From assembly GCF_009858245.1 (NCBI RefSeq), contig NZ_VMSB01000001.1, positions 2,981,623-3,045,622 on the forward strand: a stretch of DNA of 64,000 nt. Direction: 5' to 3'. The DNA is from Ornithinibacter aureus (GTDB lineage: Bacteria > Actinomycetota > Actinomycetes > Actinomycetales > Dermatophilaceae). The position numbers and the translations under genes are program-made. The notes under the pieces are model-generated. The model saw only the letters and a list, made by a program, of their open reading frames with translations, made no database searches and was not told the origin of the DNA. Shown one piece after another: positions 25,829 to 33,236 of this stretch; within the stretch, counting starts at the first letter, position 1; each line of letters starts with the position of its first letter.

Positions 25829-26527
25829 GTGACCGACCTCATCGACACCACGGAGATGTACCTCCGCACGATCTTCGAGCTCGAGGAGGAGGGCATCACG
25901 CCCCTGCGCGCCCGCATCGCCGAACGTCTCGGGCACTCCGGCCCCACCGTCTCGCAGACCGTGGCACGGATGGAGCGCGACGGGCTGCTCGCCGTGGCCG
26001 GCGACCGGCACCTCGAGCTGAGCGAGGAGGGGCGCACGCTCGCGACCCGCGTCATGCGCAAGCACCGCATCGCCGAGCGCCTGCTCGTCGACATCATCGG
26101 TCTGGAGTGGGAGTACGTCCACGACGAGGCCTGTCGCTGGGAGCACGTCATGTCCGACCGGGTCGAGCGCAAGATCCTCGCGATGCTGCCCGATCACGCG
26201 CTCTCGCCCTACGGCAACCCGATCCCGGGGCTGGAGGAGCTCGGGGACTTCGGCGAGCGCATCGACTTCCGCAGCGGCCTGTCCACGCTCAAGGAGGTGG
26301 CCGGTGACGAGCCTGCGACCGTGGTGGTTCGGCGGATCGGCGAGCCGGTGCAGGTCGACTCCGAGGCGCTCGGCCTGCTGACCACCGTCGGTCTGGTGCC
26401 GGGGCAGCCCGCCCGGGTGCGGCGCGACGGGGTGCGGGTGGTCGCGTGGCGCGACGGGTCGCAGGAGTCGACCGGAGTCTCGCTGCCCGGGGACATCGCC
26501 TCCCACGTCTTCGTGCAGGTGACCTGA
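25829..26527 (+). CDS. DtxR/IdeR-family metal-dependent transcriptional regulator
   Basis: A 232-residue regulator with the family start LIDTTEMYLRTIFELEEEGI, winged helix (ERLGHSGPTVSQTVARMERDGLL), metal-binding and dimerisation domain with HRIAERLLVDIIGLEWEYVHDEACRWEHVMS (His, Glu, Cys/Met ligands) and a C-terminal SH3/FeoA-like domain. It senses Fe(II) or Mn(II) and would repress metal-uptake genes. It starts with GTG 25829. No uptake genes adjoin it, so its regulon is elsewhere. Confidence 0.93.
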   Translation: MTDLIDTTEMYLRTIFELEEEGITPLRARIAERLGHSGPTVSQTVARMERDGLLAVAGDRHLELSEEGRTLATRVMRKHRIAERLLVDIIGLEWEYVHDEACRWEHVMSDRVERKILAMLPDHALSPYGNPIPGLEELGDFGERIDFRSGLSTLKEVAGDEPATVVVRRIGEPVQVDSEALGLLTTVGLVPGQPARVRRDGVRVVAWRDGSQESTGVSLPGDIASHVFVQVT

Positions 26528-26695
26528 GCTTCGCTCAGTTCGCAGCGGCGCCGGCGTCCGTGCAGGTCAGCGGTGTGTCGGGTGGCTGTTTCTGACATCT
26601 GGTGACGGTCGTCTCGTTACCAGAATGTGACTTTTCCTGACGTCCCCGTTACCGTGGAGGGAATTCGTACCCCCCTCGGAAGGTCCTCCACCCTC

Positions 26696-27508
26696 GTGTC
26701 ACGCCACACCATGCCCGGGCGCCGCCGCGCCCCCGGCGCCGTCCGGCGTCTGCCCGACGGCTTCCCGCGCCTTGGCGCGACCTGGGCCGCCAAGACCGTC
26801 GCAACGGTCGGAGTCGTGGGCGGAGCCGCCCTCGCGGTGTCCCTTCCGGTCTCGGCGAGCCCGAGCACCTTGGCGCTGCCCACCGTCGCGAGCAGCGACG
26901 GCCAGAGCCGCACGGCCGCCCTGACGGCGTCGCGCTCCGAGGCCCGCGCCGCCGCGCCGGCCGCACCCGCCGTCGAGGCTCCCGCAGATGCCGCCCCGGC
27001 TGCGCCCGAGGCCGTCGGCGTCGCTGGCGTGAAGGCCGTCGCCAAGCCGAAGCCGAAGCCGAAGCCCAAGCCGGTTGCCGAGAAGGACTCGTCGTCCTCC
27101 TCATCCTCATCGTCCTCGTCGTCGGCCTCGTCGTCGTCCTCGTCGTCGGCCCGCAAGGTCAACGTCAGCTCGGGGGCCATTTCCTCCAAGTGCGGCAGCA
27201 TCGGTCTGGACAGCAACGCAGCCCGCCTGTGCACCGCCGTGCAGAAGACCTTCGGGGTCTCCTCGATCGGTGGCTACCGACCCAACGCCGGCGAGCACAG
27301 CACGGGTGAGGCGATCGACTTCATGGTCTCGCGCAGCAAGGGTGACGCGGTGGCCGCGTTCGTCCAGGCCAACGCCGGTGCCTACGACGTCAAGTACGTC
27401 ATCTGGCGTCAGCGCTACTGGGCGCCCGGCAAGTCCTGGCGGATGATGGAGGATCGCGGTTCGATCACCGCGAACCACTACGACCACGTGCACGTCACCG
27501 TCAACTGA
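26696..27508 (+). CDS. Secreted M15/LAS-like cell-wall peptidase domain protein
   Basis: A 270-residue exported protein: basic start and signal helix (about 25-55, TVATVGVVGGAALAVSLPVSASA-type), an Ala/Pro linker with repeated KP pairs, a serine tract of about 20 residues, and a C-terminal domain (about 155-270) with GYRPNAGEHSTGEAIDFMV and NHYDHVHVTVN. The H...D...HxH pattern is that of LAS/M15-like peptidoglycan peptidases (ARB-07466-like C-terminal domain). The start is GTG 26696 or ATG 26711. The promoter region shares TGTGACTTTT with the next gene's. Its Ala/Val/KP linker resembles that of the NlpC/P60 gene. Confidence 0.8.
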   Translation: MSRHTMPGRRRAPGAVRRLPDGFPRLGATWAAKTVATVGVVGGAALAVSLPVSASPSTLALPTVASSDGQSRTAALTASRSEARAAAPAAPAVEAPADAAPAAPEAVGVAGVKAVAKPKPKPKPKPVAEKDSSSSSSSSSSSSASSSSSSSARKVNVSSGAISSKCGSIGLDSNAARLCTAVQKTFGVSSIGGYRPNAGEHSTGEAIDFMVSRSKGDAVAAFVQANAGAYDVKYVIWRQRYWAPGKSWRMMEDRGSITANHYDHVHVTVN

Positions 27509-27526
27509 CGCCGTCCTGACCGTTTC

Positions 27527-27577
27527 GCGAGAAGCCGGGCAACACGCCGTCCCCACGGTCTTGGCCCGGCTTCTCGC
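27527..27577. terminator. 13-bp stem hairpin terminator
   Basis: GCGAGAAGCCGGG (27527-27539) pairs perfectly with CCCGGCTTCTCGC (27565-27577), just after the LAS-like peptidase stop. A strong GC stem at the end of a gene supports a terminator. Confidence 0.75.
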
Positions 27578-27627
27578 TGTGTACGGCGGCCTGGGCGGGG
27601 TGTGACGCGACTCGCCCGTGATCGTTT

Positions 27628-27655
27628 TGTGACTTTTGCCCGGCGGTGCTACGTT
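27628..27655 (+). promoter_or_regulatory. Promoter before the c-di-AMP riboswitch
   Basis: TTGTGACTTTT with TTGTGA as a -35-like element (about 27628) and TACGTT (27650-27655) as a -10-like element are spaced 16-17 bp apart. TGTGACTTTT recurs before the LAS-like gene (26626), followed by TACCGT. The GTGAC word also resembles part of MtrA-type sites. Inferred, not proven. Confidence 0.45.
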
Positions 27656-27687
27656 CGTGTGGCCTTCCCATCCGTGGAAGGTGCTCA

Positions 27688-27872
27688 CGGAGTCACCGCC
27701 GAGTCCTGTCAGTCACCGTGAGGCACCACGCATCACCGCCGGCAGGAGCGGGGGAACCACTTTCGGAGTCCGGCACCATCGCGACTCCTTGGGGTGAAGC
27801 CGGTGACGACCTGCGGGTCGGACCCGGCCGGGCAACCTCAGCCCGAACCCGACAGCTCACCCCGTAGGCACT
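27688..27872 (+). promoter_or_regulatory. c-di-AMP riboswitch (ydaO/yuaA type)
   Basis: The conserved blocks of this riboswitch occur in order: CCGAGTCCTGTC (about 27699), GGCAGGAG pairing with it, GGGGGAACC (27750-27758), TTGGGGTGAA (27789-27798), GACAGCTCACC (27851-27861) and CGTAGGC (27863-27869). The class binds cyclic di-AMP and, in actinobacteria, controls cell-wall hydrolase genes. Here it leads directly into an NlpC/P60 hydrolase. High c-di-AMP would be expected to turn expression off. Confidence 0.9.
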
Positions 27873-27884
27873 GAGAGGCTCACT

Positions 27885-28712
27885 GTTCTCGACACTGCCA
27901 CTTCGGGGCGCCACCGCGGCGCCGCCCGGTACAACCCCTGGTCCGAACTCTCGACCATCGTCAGGAGCGCTGGCCAGAACGGCGTCAAGGCCACGGCCGT
28001 CCTCGCTGCCTCCGGCGGCCTGGTCGCGACCTTCGCCCTCCCGGCCCAGGCCGAGCCGCGTGCCGACGCCGCCGCAGCCGCTGAGGCCGCCGCAGCCCCC
28101 GCCGCAGTCGCAGCCCCGGTGGCGCTGGCACCGTCGGTCGTCGCGCCGGCCGTCGCAGCCCCGGTGGCGACCGAGGTCGTGGGTGTCGTCGGCGTCACCG
28201 CCGTCGCCAAGCCCAAGCCCAAGCCGCGCCCCGTCGTGGTGCAGGCGCAGGCGGATGCCGACGAGGTCGCCACTCGCCGCAGCAACACCTCCGCCTCCCG
28301 CAGCACCCCCGCCCGCTCGACCACGAGCACCAAGAAGGCCTCGACCGCGAAGACGGCGACGTCCAGCAACGTCCCGCAGTCCGCCAGTGGCGTGGTGAAC
28401 ATCGCCCGCGGCCTGCTCGGCATCCCCTACGTCTACGGCGGCTCGACCCCGTCCGGCTTCGACTGCTCCGGGTTCACCAAGTACGTCTTCGGCAAGGCCG
28501 GCATCTCCATTCCGCGCACGGCCTCGGCCCAGCAGCGCGCGGCCACCAGGGTCAGCAACCCCAAGCCCGGTGACCTGGTGTTCTTCGGTTCCCCGGCCTG
28601 GCACGTGGGCATCTACACCGGCAACGGCATGATGATCGACTCGCCCAAGCCGGGCAAGTCCACCTCCGAGCGTCCGGTGTTCTCCGGCGTCAGCGGGTAC
28701 GGCCGCTTCTGA
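27885..28712 (+). CDS. Riboswitch-controlled NlpC/P60 cell-wall hydrolase, start codon non-canonical
   Basis: The C-terminal domain (nt about 28380-28712) is a complete NlpC/P60 peptidase: YVYGGSTPSGFDCSGFTKYV (catalytic Cys) and PAWHVGIYTG (His), followed by GNGMMIDSPKPG. Upstream in frame there is a signal peptide-like stretch (KATAVLAASGGLVATFALPAQA, split here by its basic start) and an Ala/Pro linker. The frame contains no ATG, GTG or TTG between its stop at 27804 and a GTG at 28119 that lies after the signal peptide. A GAGAGG ribosome site (27873-27878) points to GTT at 27885, where GTG would be expected. Either GTT is used, or this is a mutation or base-call error. Confidence 0.75.
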   Translation, partial: VLDTATSGRHRGAARYNPWSELSTIVRSAGQNGVKATAVLAASGGLVATFALPAQAEPRADAAAAAEAAAAPAAVAAPVALAPSVVAPAVAAPVATEVVGVVGVTAVAKPKPKPRPVVVQAQADADEVATRRSNTSASRSTPARSTTSTKKASTAKTATSSNVPQSASGVVNIARGLLGIPYVYGGSTPSGFDCSGFTKYVFGKAGISIPRTASAQQRAATRVSNPKPGDLVFFGSPAWHVGIYTGNGMMIDSPKPGKSTSERPVFSGVSGYGRF

Positions 28713-28723
28713 GCCTCGCGATC

Positions 28724-28757
28724 GGGTGGGGTGCCGTGTCCGACGGGCACCCCACCC
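28724..28757. terminator. 12-bp stem hairpin terminator after NlpC/P60 gene
   Basis: GGGTGGGGTGCC (28724-28735) pairs with GGCACCCCACCC (28746-28757) around a 10-nt loop, starting 12 bp after the stop codon. Confidence 0.75.
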
Positions 28758-28782
28758 GGCGCAGAGTTGGTCACGACGGTGA

Positions 28783-29395
28783 GGAAGTGAAGCCATCGTC
28801 GTCGCTGGCCCGGGAGGCCGCCGCGACGGAGCCCGGTACGCCGCCGGAACCGGCCTGGTGCTGCTCGGGCTCGTGAGCGCGGTCGCGGTGATCGGCCAGT
28901 CGGTGAACCTTCCGCGGCTTCCCCACCTCGACGCCCGACTCGACATCCTCGTCGGGCTCGTCCTCCTCGCAGCCGCCGTCACCCTCACGGTGCGCGCGCG
29001 GCGGCCCGACCCCTGAGGCGGGCACCATCAGGATGCCGTCACTCGGCGCCGACGGCCTGGGCGCGGCTCGGTCGTCGGGGTTCGGGATGGTGTCGATGTG
29101 CACGAACGCGACGACGTGGCCGGTCCTGCTCGTGGCCGTCAAGGACGTCATCGCCACGGGTGCACCACGCCCCGAGCAGGTCCTGGCCGTGGCGGTGCTC
29201 CTGGCGCTCGCCACGCTTCCCGCAACCATTCCCCTGATGCTCTCCCTCCTCCCCGGCGGGGCGGGGGAGCGGCTGCTGCTGCCCCTCGGAACCGCTGTCG
29301 AGCGGTACGCCAAGGTCGGGGTGCGCTGGATCCTTGCCCTGGTCGGCGTCTACCTCCTCGTGCGGGGATTCCTGGCCCACCTCGCCCTGACCTGA
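28783..29395 (+). pseudogene. Broken GAP-family-like membrane protein
   Basis: Two frames together resemble a GAP-family (Sap-like) polytopic membrane protein. The first (28783-29015) encodes LVLLGLVSAVAVIGQSVNLP and a second helix DILVGLVLLAAAVTLTVRAR but has no start codon and stops at 29013-29015. The second frame (from about 29006, shifted) carries WPVLLVAVKDVIA, ATLPATIPLMLSLLPGG and a final helix WILALVGVYLLVRGFLA to the stop at 29395. The missing N-terminal helices plus the frameshift in the charged loop mark a pseudogene. The family assignment is moderate; a start at ATG 29033 could still express the second part. Confidence 0.6.
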
Positions 29396-29445
29396 CCCGG
29401 CGCCCCTCGTGCACCGGGCACCGGGCGCCAGCCGGAGGCCCCGTG

Positions 29446-30114
29446 CTACCCCTGGGGGATCGGGTGGCCCTCGGAGGCCTGGACGACGACGATGCCGTGA
29501 CCCTGCAGCGCAAGCTGGTAGGCCTCGCCCGAGCCGCGGCCGATGACGGCTCCGAGCTTGGCGGTCTTGCGGATCGAGGACTGGAGACCGGCCGACCACA
29601 GCACCGCGGCCTGCATGTCGACGTGGGTCGGCTCGTCGACCTGGAGCACCACCGGCGTGCCGTGGGTGACCACGGCGATCATCCCGCGGCCGGTGAAGGT
29701 GGTGTTGAACAGGCCGCCGCTCATCATCGAGGCACCCTCGACGCGGTTGATGTCCCACGTCAGGCTGCTCTCGAACGCGAGGACCGCTCGGCCGTTGACC
29801 GTGACGGCTTCGTCCTCGAGCTCGAGGATGAAGATCTCGTCGGCGTCTTGGGCCAGGAAGACGTCGCCACTGCCGGAGACCTTCATCAGCGACATGCCCT
29901 CCCCGGTCAGGGCCTTCTTGAACATCTTCCCGAGCCCGCCGGCGCCCTCGTAGGCGAAGTCGACATCGCCCTGGTAGGCCACCATCGAGCCCTGACGGGC
30001 GTAGAAGAACCCGCCCGTGCCGGCCAGGTCGACCTTGAGCATCCGCTCGTTCTGGAGCATGAAGCGGCCGGGCTCGCCCGACCGCTCTGACTTGGTGAGG
30101 AGTTCTCCGCGCAT
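29446..30114 (-). CDS. AIM24-family protein
   Basis: A 222-residue all-beta protein of the AIM24/TIGR00266-type family, seen from RFMLQNERMLKVDLAGTGGFFYARQGSMVAYQG at the start and DEIFILELEDEAVTVNGRAVLAFESSLTWDI in the middle, ending in the C-terminal glycine-rich GSGEAYQLALQGHGIVVVQ. In bacteria the family is of unknown function. The start is ATG 30114. It is a single gene 55 bp downstream of the UPF0303 pseudogene on the same strand. Confidence 0.88.
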   Translation of the reverse strand: MRGELLTKSERSGEPGRFMLQNERMLKVDLAGTGGFFYARQGSMVAYQGDVDFAYEGAGGLGKMFKKALTGEGMSLMKVSGSGDVFLAQDADEIFILELEDEAVTVNGRAVLAFESSLTWDINRVEGASMMSGGLFNTTFTGRGMIAVVTHGTPVVLQVDEPTHVDMQAAVLWSAGLQSSIRKTAKLGAVIGRGSGEAYQLALQGHGIVVVQASEGHPIPQG

Positions 30115-30169
30115 GCCCGTCACCCTAGCCGCGGATTCGCCGTCGCCCCCTTCGGGCAGGCACGGCTCC

Positions 30170-30643
30170 TCAGCCGGTGACCAGTCCCCGCAACCCGTCG
30201 ACGACGAGCGCGTGGTCGTCCTGCGAGGCCAGCCCACAGACCGTGGCGACCGCGACGACCCCGGCGCCGCCGACCCGGATCGGGACCGCGCCGCCGGCGA
30301 GGGTGTAGCGCACGGCATCCAACCACCCGTCCGCGAACGGATCGCGCCCGTCGGCCTCGAGGCGCAGCCCGACGAGCAGGGTGCTCGCCTCGAAGCGCAA
30401 GGCCGTCGCGGACTTGCGCTCGACCCAGCAGTCCTGGTCGCCGGTCGTGCCCGACATCGCTGCCCTGAACAGGATGCTCCCGGGGCGGCGGATGTCGATC
30501 ATCACCGCAAGGCGCTCCCGGCGGGCGCGCTCGGCCAGGCGCGAGCCGAGCAGCCACACCTCGTCGTGGGTGAACCGTGGCAGGACGAGGTCGCGCTCCT
30601 CCTGCTCGAGCTACGCGATCGTCGGCGGGGGTAGGGGGGTCAT
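30170..30643 (-). pseudogene. UPF0303 (heme-degrading-like) gene with in-frame amber codon 11
   Basis: The gene starts with ATG at 30643, overlapping the lipoprotein stop (ATGA), and reads MTPLPPPTIA, then TAG at 30611-30613, then LEQEERDLVLPRFTHDEVWLLG and the rest of a full UPF0303 protein (ERKSATALRFEAS, GGAVPIRVGGAGVVAVATVCGL, DHALVVDGL). Family members read straight through this point (a TIAELLEQE-like start), so TAG replaces one sense codon. Only a short internal start (GTG 30559) could rescue most of the domain. It is a nonsense-mutated pseudogene unless the amber is a base-call error or is suppressed. Confidence 0.8.
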
Positions 30644-31299
30644 GCCTCGTGAGTGTGGCAGCTCGCGGTCACGGTGACGTCGCGACCATCGGCGAGGGCG
30701 CCGACGAGGTGGAAGTCGACGACGTCGCCCTTGCGGGTCACGTCCACGGTGGCCTTGGACAGCGACTGCCGGTAGCCGGCCAACGTCATCTCCAGCGCGT
30801 AGATGGAGGCGCGGCCCTCCTTGGCAGGCATGTCCTCGAGGGCCAGACCGAGGTACTCCCCGCGACCCGAGGCCTCGTCGGAGTAGTTCGCACCGAAGTG
30901 GGCGAGGAAGATCACGCCACGCTGCTCGCACGAGGCGCCCTTGACGTCGGTGCCCTCACCGTCGGCGACGATGAACGTCGCCAACCCCTCGTTGCAGTAG
31001 CGCGTCACCTGCTCGCCGTTGGGCTCCACGGTCGTGCCGCAGCCCAACGCCGGGTCGGCAGGGCGTGGCGGGCCGGTCATAGCGGCTGCGGGTTCTTCCT
31101 CCGCACCGTGCTCGTGCCCCGCGGACTCCCCGGGCGACGGGCTCGCTGACGCGCCGTGGTCGGCCGCGGCATGATCGCCGGATACCGCGTCGCCCGCGGT
31201 GGGGGTGTCGGTGCACGCTGACACCGACACCCCCACCGCGAGAACGACGGCGGCGACCCGAGCCGCAAGCAGTCGGGACGGCCTCTCGGCTCGGGTCAT
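30640..31299 (-). CDS. Secreted lipoprotein of unknown function
   Basis: A 219-residue protein with a lipoprotein signal: basic start, hydrophobic VAAVVLAVGVSVSAC with a lipobox Cys at about residue 29, followed by a His/Asp/Glu/Ser-rich linker (GDHAAADHGASASPSPGE, GHEHGAEEE) that could bind metal. The C-terminal domain (about 85-219) has four cysteines (LGCGTT, TRYCNE, ASCEQR, TASCHTHEA) likely forming disulfides. I do not recognise the family. Its start lies 3 bp after the LVIVD-repeat stub and its stop overlaps the UPF0303 start, so the three formed one operon. Confidence 0.8.
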   Translation of the reverse strand: MTRAERPSRLLAARVAAVVLAVGVSVSACTDTPTAGDAVSGDHAAADHGASASPSPGESAGHEHGAEEEPAAAMTGPPRPADPALGCGTTVEPNGEQVTRYCNEGLATFIVADGEGTDVKGASCEQRGVIFLAHFGANYSDEASGRGEYLGLALEDMPAKEGRASIYALEMTLAGYRQSLSKATVDVTRKGDVVDFHLVGALADGRDVTVTASCHTHEA

Positions 31300-31302
31300 C
31301 GA

Positions 31303-31743
31303 TCAGCCCTTCGCGGGGATGATCGGACGAACGATGTCCACGCCACGGCGGCCGTCGGCGATGTACATGACGTCGCCGTTCCAGTACGGCGCCCAGTTCG
31401 ACCCGCCGTCGGCACGGAAGTAGCCGACCTGCTCGGGGTTCGCGGGGTCGCTCACGTCGATGAAGTGGGTGCCCTGACCGTAGTAGGACTGGGCGAGCAC
31501 TCCGTCACGCAGCTGGAAGTAGTGCGCCGAGCAGCCGGCGTTGGGCAGGCTGCCGGGCTTGCCGAACGGGCTCCACTCCGAGACGACCGGAAGGCGGTAC
31601 GGGTCCTCGGGAGTGGAGCTCCAGGCCTGTCCTTCCCGGCTGTCCGCGAGGTCGACGATGAGCAGGCGCCCGTCGGTCTCACACGTGGAGGTGAAGTTCT
31701 CGATGGTCACCAGGGCCAGCGAGAGGGAACCGTCCTGGGTGTG
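31303..31743 (-). pseudogene. LVIVD-repeat protein, C-terminal fragment
   Basis: About 146 residues match the end of secreted LVIVD-repeat (beta-propeller-like) proteins: HTQDGSLSLALVTIENFTST, CETDGRLLIVDLADS, GCSAHYFQLRDGVLAQSYYG and GTHFIDVSDPANPEQVGYF. Family members are several hundred residues long; here homology stops near 31743, with no start codon or signal peptide, and the adjacent 100 bp is an A+T-richer junction before the phosphatase gene. The 5' part was lost, most likely by deletion. The downstream lipoprotein gene has therefore lost its original promoter. Confidence 0.8.
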
Positions 31744-31846
31744 GGACGGTGCGCGAACACTATTGCCTGATGGTGCGCAAAAGGGTTCTCCGTACAACAA
31801 ACTTTCGGGAAGATTCGCTCTGCTGGTCGCCGGGGGTTCGCCGAGG

Positions 31847-33115
31847 TCACTGGCCGTCGCCCGGGCCCGGCCAGTGCACGAGCAGGATCGACGCGTCGTC
31901 GGCGAGGTGGGCCGAGTGGTGGGCGACCAGGGCCCGCCCGACGCGGCGCATCGACTCTGCCGCGGACAGGTTGTCCGCCACGTTGCGTGCGAGCAGGTCG
32001 ACGAGCCGCTCGACGCCGAACTGCTCGCCGCCGGGGGCGTGCCCCTCGACCACACCGTCGGTGTAGAAGAGCACGTGGTCGCCGGGCTGGAGCTGCTCGG
32101 ACCCGACCTCGTAGGGGGCGTCGCTCTCGCGCAGGCCGATGCCGAACGGCAGGTCGGGGCCGGTGTGCAGGCTGCGCACGAGCGCACCGCCGCGCAGCAG
32201 CAGCGGCTCGGGGTGACCGGCGTTGACCCATCTGAGGTAGCCGGTGTCGGTGTCGAGCTGAGCCAGGACCGAGGTGGTGTACGCCTCGCCACCGAACCCC
32301 GCCTCGACGGCCTGGTCGACGTCGGATGCCGTTGTCGTCAGGGAGCGCCCGCTGCGGCGGGCGTTGCGGTAGGCGGACATCGCGAGGATGGCCAGCTGCG
32401 CGCTGCGCAGCCCGTGGCCCATGCCGTCGAAGATGGCGAGGTGGACGACCCCGGGGTCGACCGCGTAGTCGATCGAGTCGCCCGCGACGTCGTAGGCCGG
32501 CTCGAGCAACCCCGCAACCGCCACCTGGGTGGACTCGAACGTCAGCGGCGGGAGCAGCCCCCACTGGATCTCGGCCGCGAGCGTGACCTCGGTGGTGCGG
32601 GTCGCGGCGATGATGCTGTCGCCGTACCGCGAGCGCTGGGCGATGAGGTCGCCCGTGATGGCGGCGAGTCTGCGCAGCAGGCGGGAGGTGGGGGAGTCGG
32701 CATCCTCGACGAGCGACGGCTCGGGCAGGGCCACGGCCAGCACCCCCAGACGATCCGCGCCGTCGCGCAACGGGAGCCACACGGTGACCGGTGCACCGGC
32801 ATCCGACGTCGCCTGTGCGATGACCTCGTCGTGCTGGTAGACCCGACCGGCGATCGTGGAGTCGATGGCGAGCGGGGTGGGTCGCTGCGTCGCAGGTGGC
32901 TGCCGGGGGCCGGGGAGGGGGGTGAGGGCGACCTGCTGGAGGTCGACGAGGTGGATGACGGCCGCGACAGCGCCCAGGGCGAGCGCGGCGTCGTCGACGA
33001 GACGGGGGAGCTGGTGGGGTGCTGCGGCCCCGCCCCGGTCGAGCAGGTCGTCGAGGGCGCGCTCAGCCCGGGCCATGTCCACGGACGATGCTCCGGCCGG
33101 GTCCACCTCGCTCAC
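31847..33115 (-). CDS. GAF plus SpoIIE/PP2C-type serine phosphatase
   Basis: A 422-residue regulator: a GAF-like N-terminal part (about 30-190) and a PPM/SpoIIE phosphatase (about 205-420) with metal-site motifs VAGDSIDYAV, HLAIFDGMGHG and FYTDGVVEGHA, ending in DDASILLVHW. Such proteins (RsbU/RsbP-like) dephosphorylate anti-anti-sigma factors in stress signalling. The start is GTG 33115 (VSEVDPAG) or an ATG about 16 codons later. A truncated sigma-B/F-type factor occurs at 60.8 kb in the same window, but no anti-sigma genes are visible. Confidence 0.88.
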   Translation of the reverse strand: MSEVDPAGASSVDMARAERALDDLLDRGGAAAPHQLPRLVDDAALALGAVAAVIHLVDLQQVALTPLPGPRQPPATQRPTPLAIDSTIAGRVYQHDEVIAQATSDAGAPVTVWLPLRDGADRLGVLAVALPEPSLVEDADSPTSRLLRRLAAITGDLIAQRSRYGDSIIAATRTTEVTLAAEIQWGLLPPLTFESTQVAVAGLLEPAYDVAGDSIDYAVDPGVVHLAIFDGMGHGLRSAQLAILAMSAYRNARRSGRSLTTTASDVDQAVEAGFGGEAYTTSVLAQLDTDTGYLRWVNAGHPEPLLLRGGALVRSLHTGPDLPFGIGLRESDAPYEVGSEQLQPGDHVLFYTDGVVEGHAPGGEQFGVERLVDLLARNVADNLSAAESMRRVGRALVAHHSAHLADDASILLVHWPGPGDGQ

Positions 33116-33236
33116 GACAGGCAACCTAGCGCAGCTCACGGCCGGCCAACCCTCGACGTGAGCGGCACCCGCGGTCCACGATGGTCACCTCCCGCCCCGG
33201 CGGGGTCAGTGTCGACCGTTGAGGAAAGGGATCCCT

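Noticed and set aside
28119-28712. GTG at 28119 as the true start of the NlpC/P60 protein
   Set aside because: It lies beyond the signal-peptide-like segment and far from the riboswitch-linked ribosome site; a protein starting there could not be exported.
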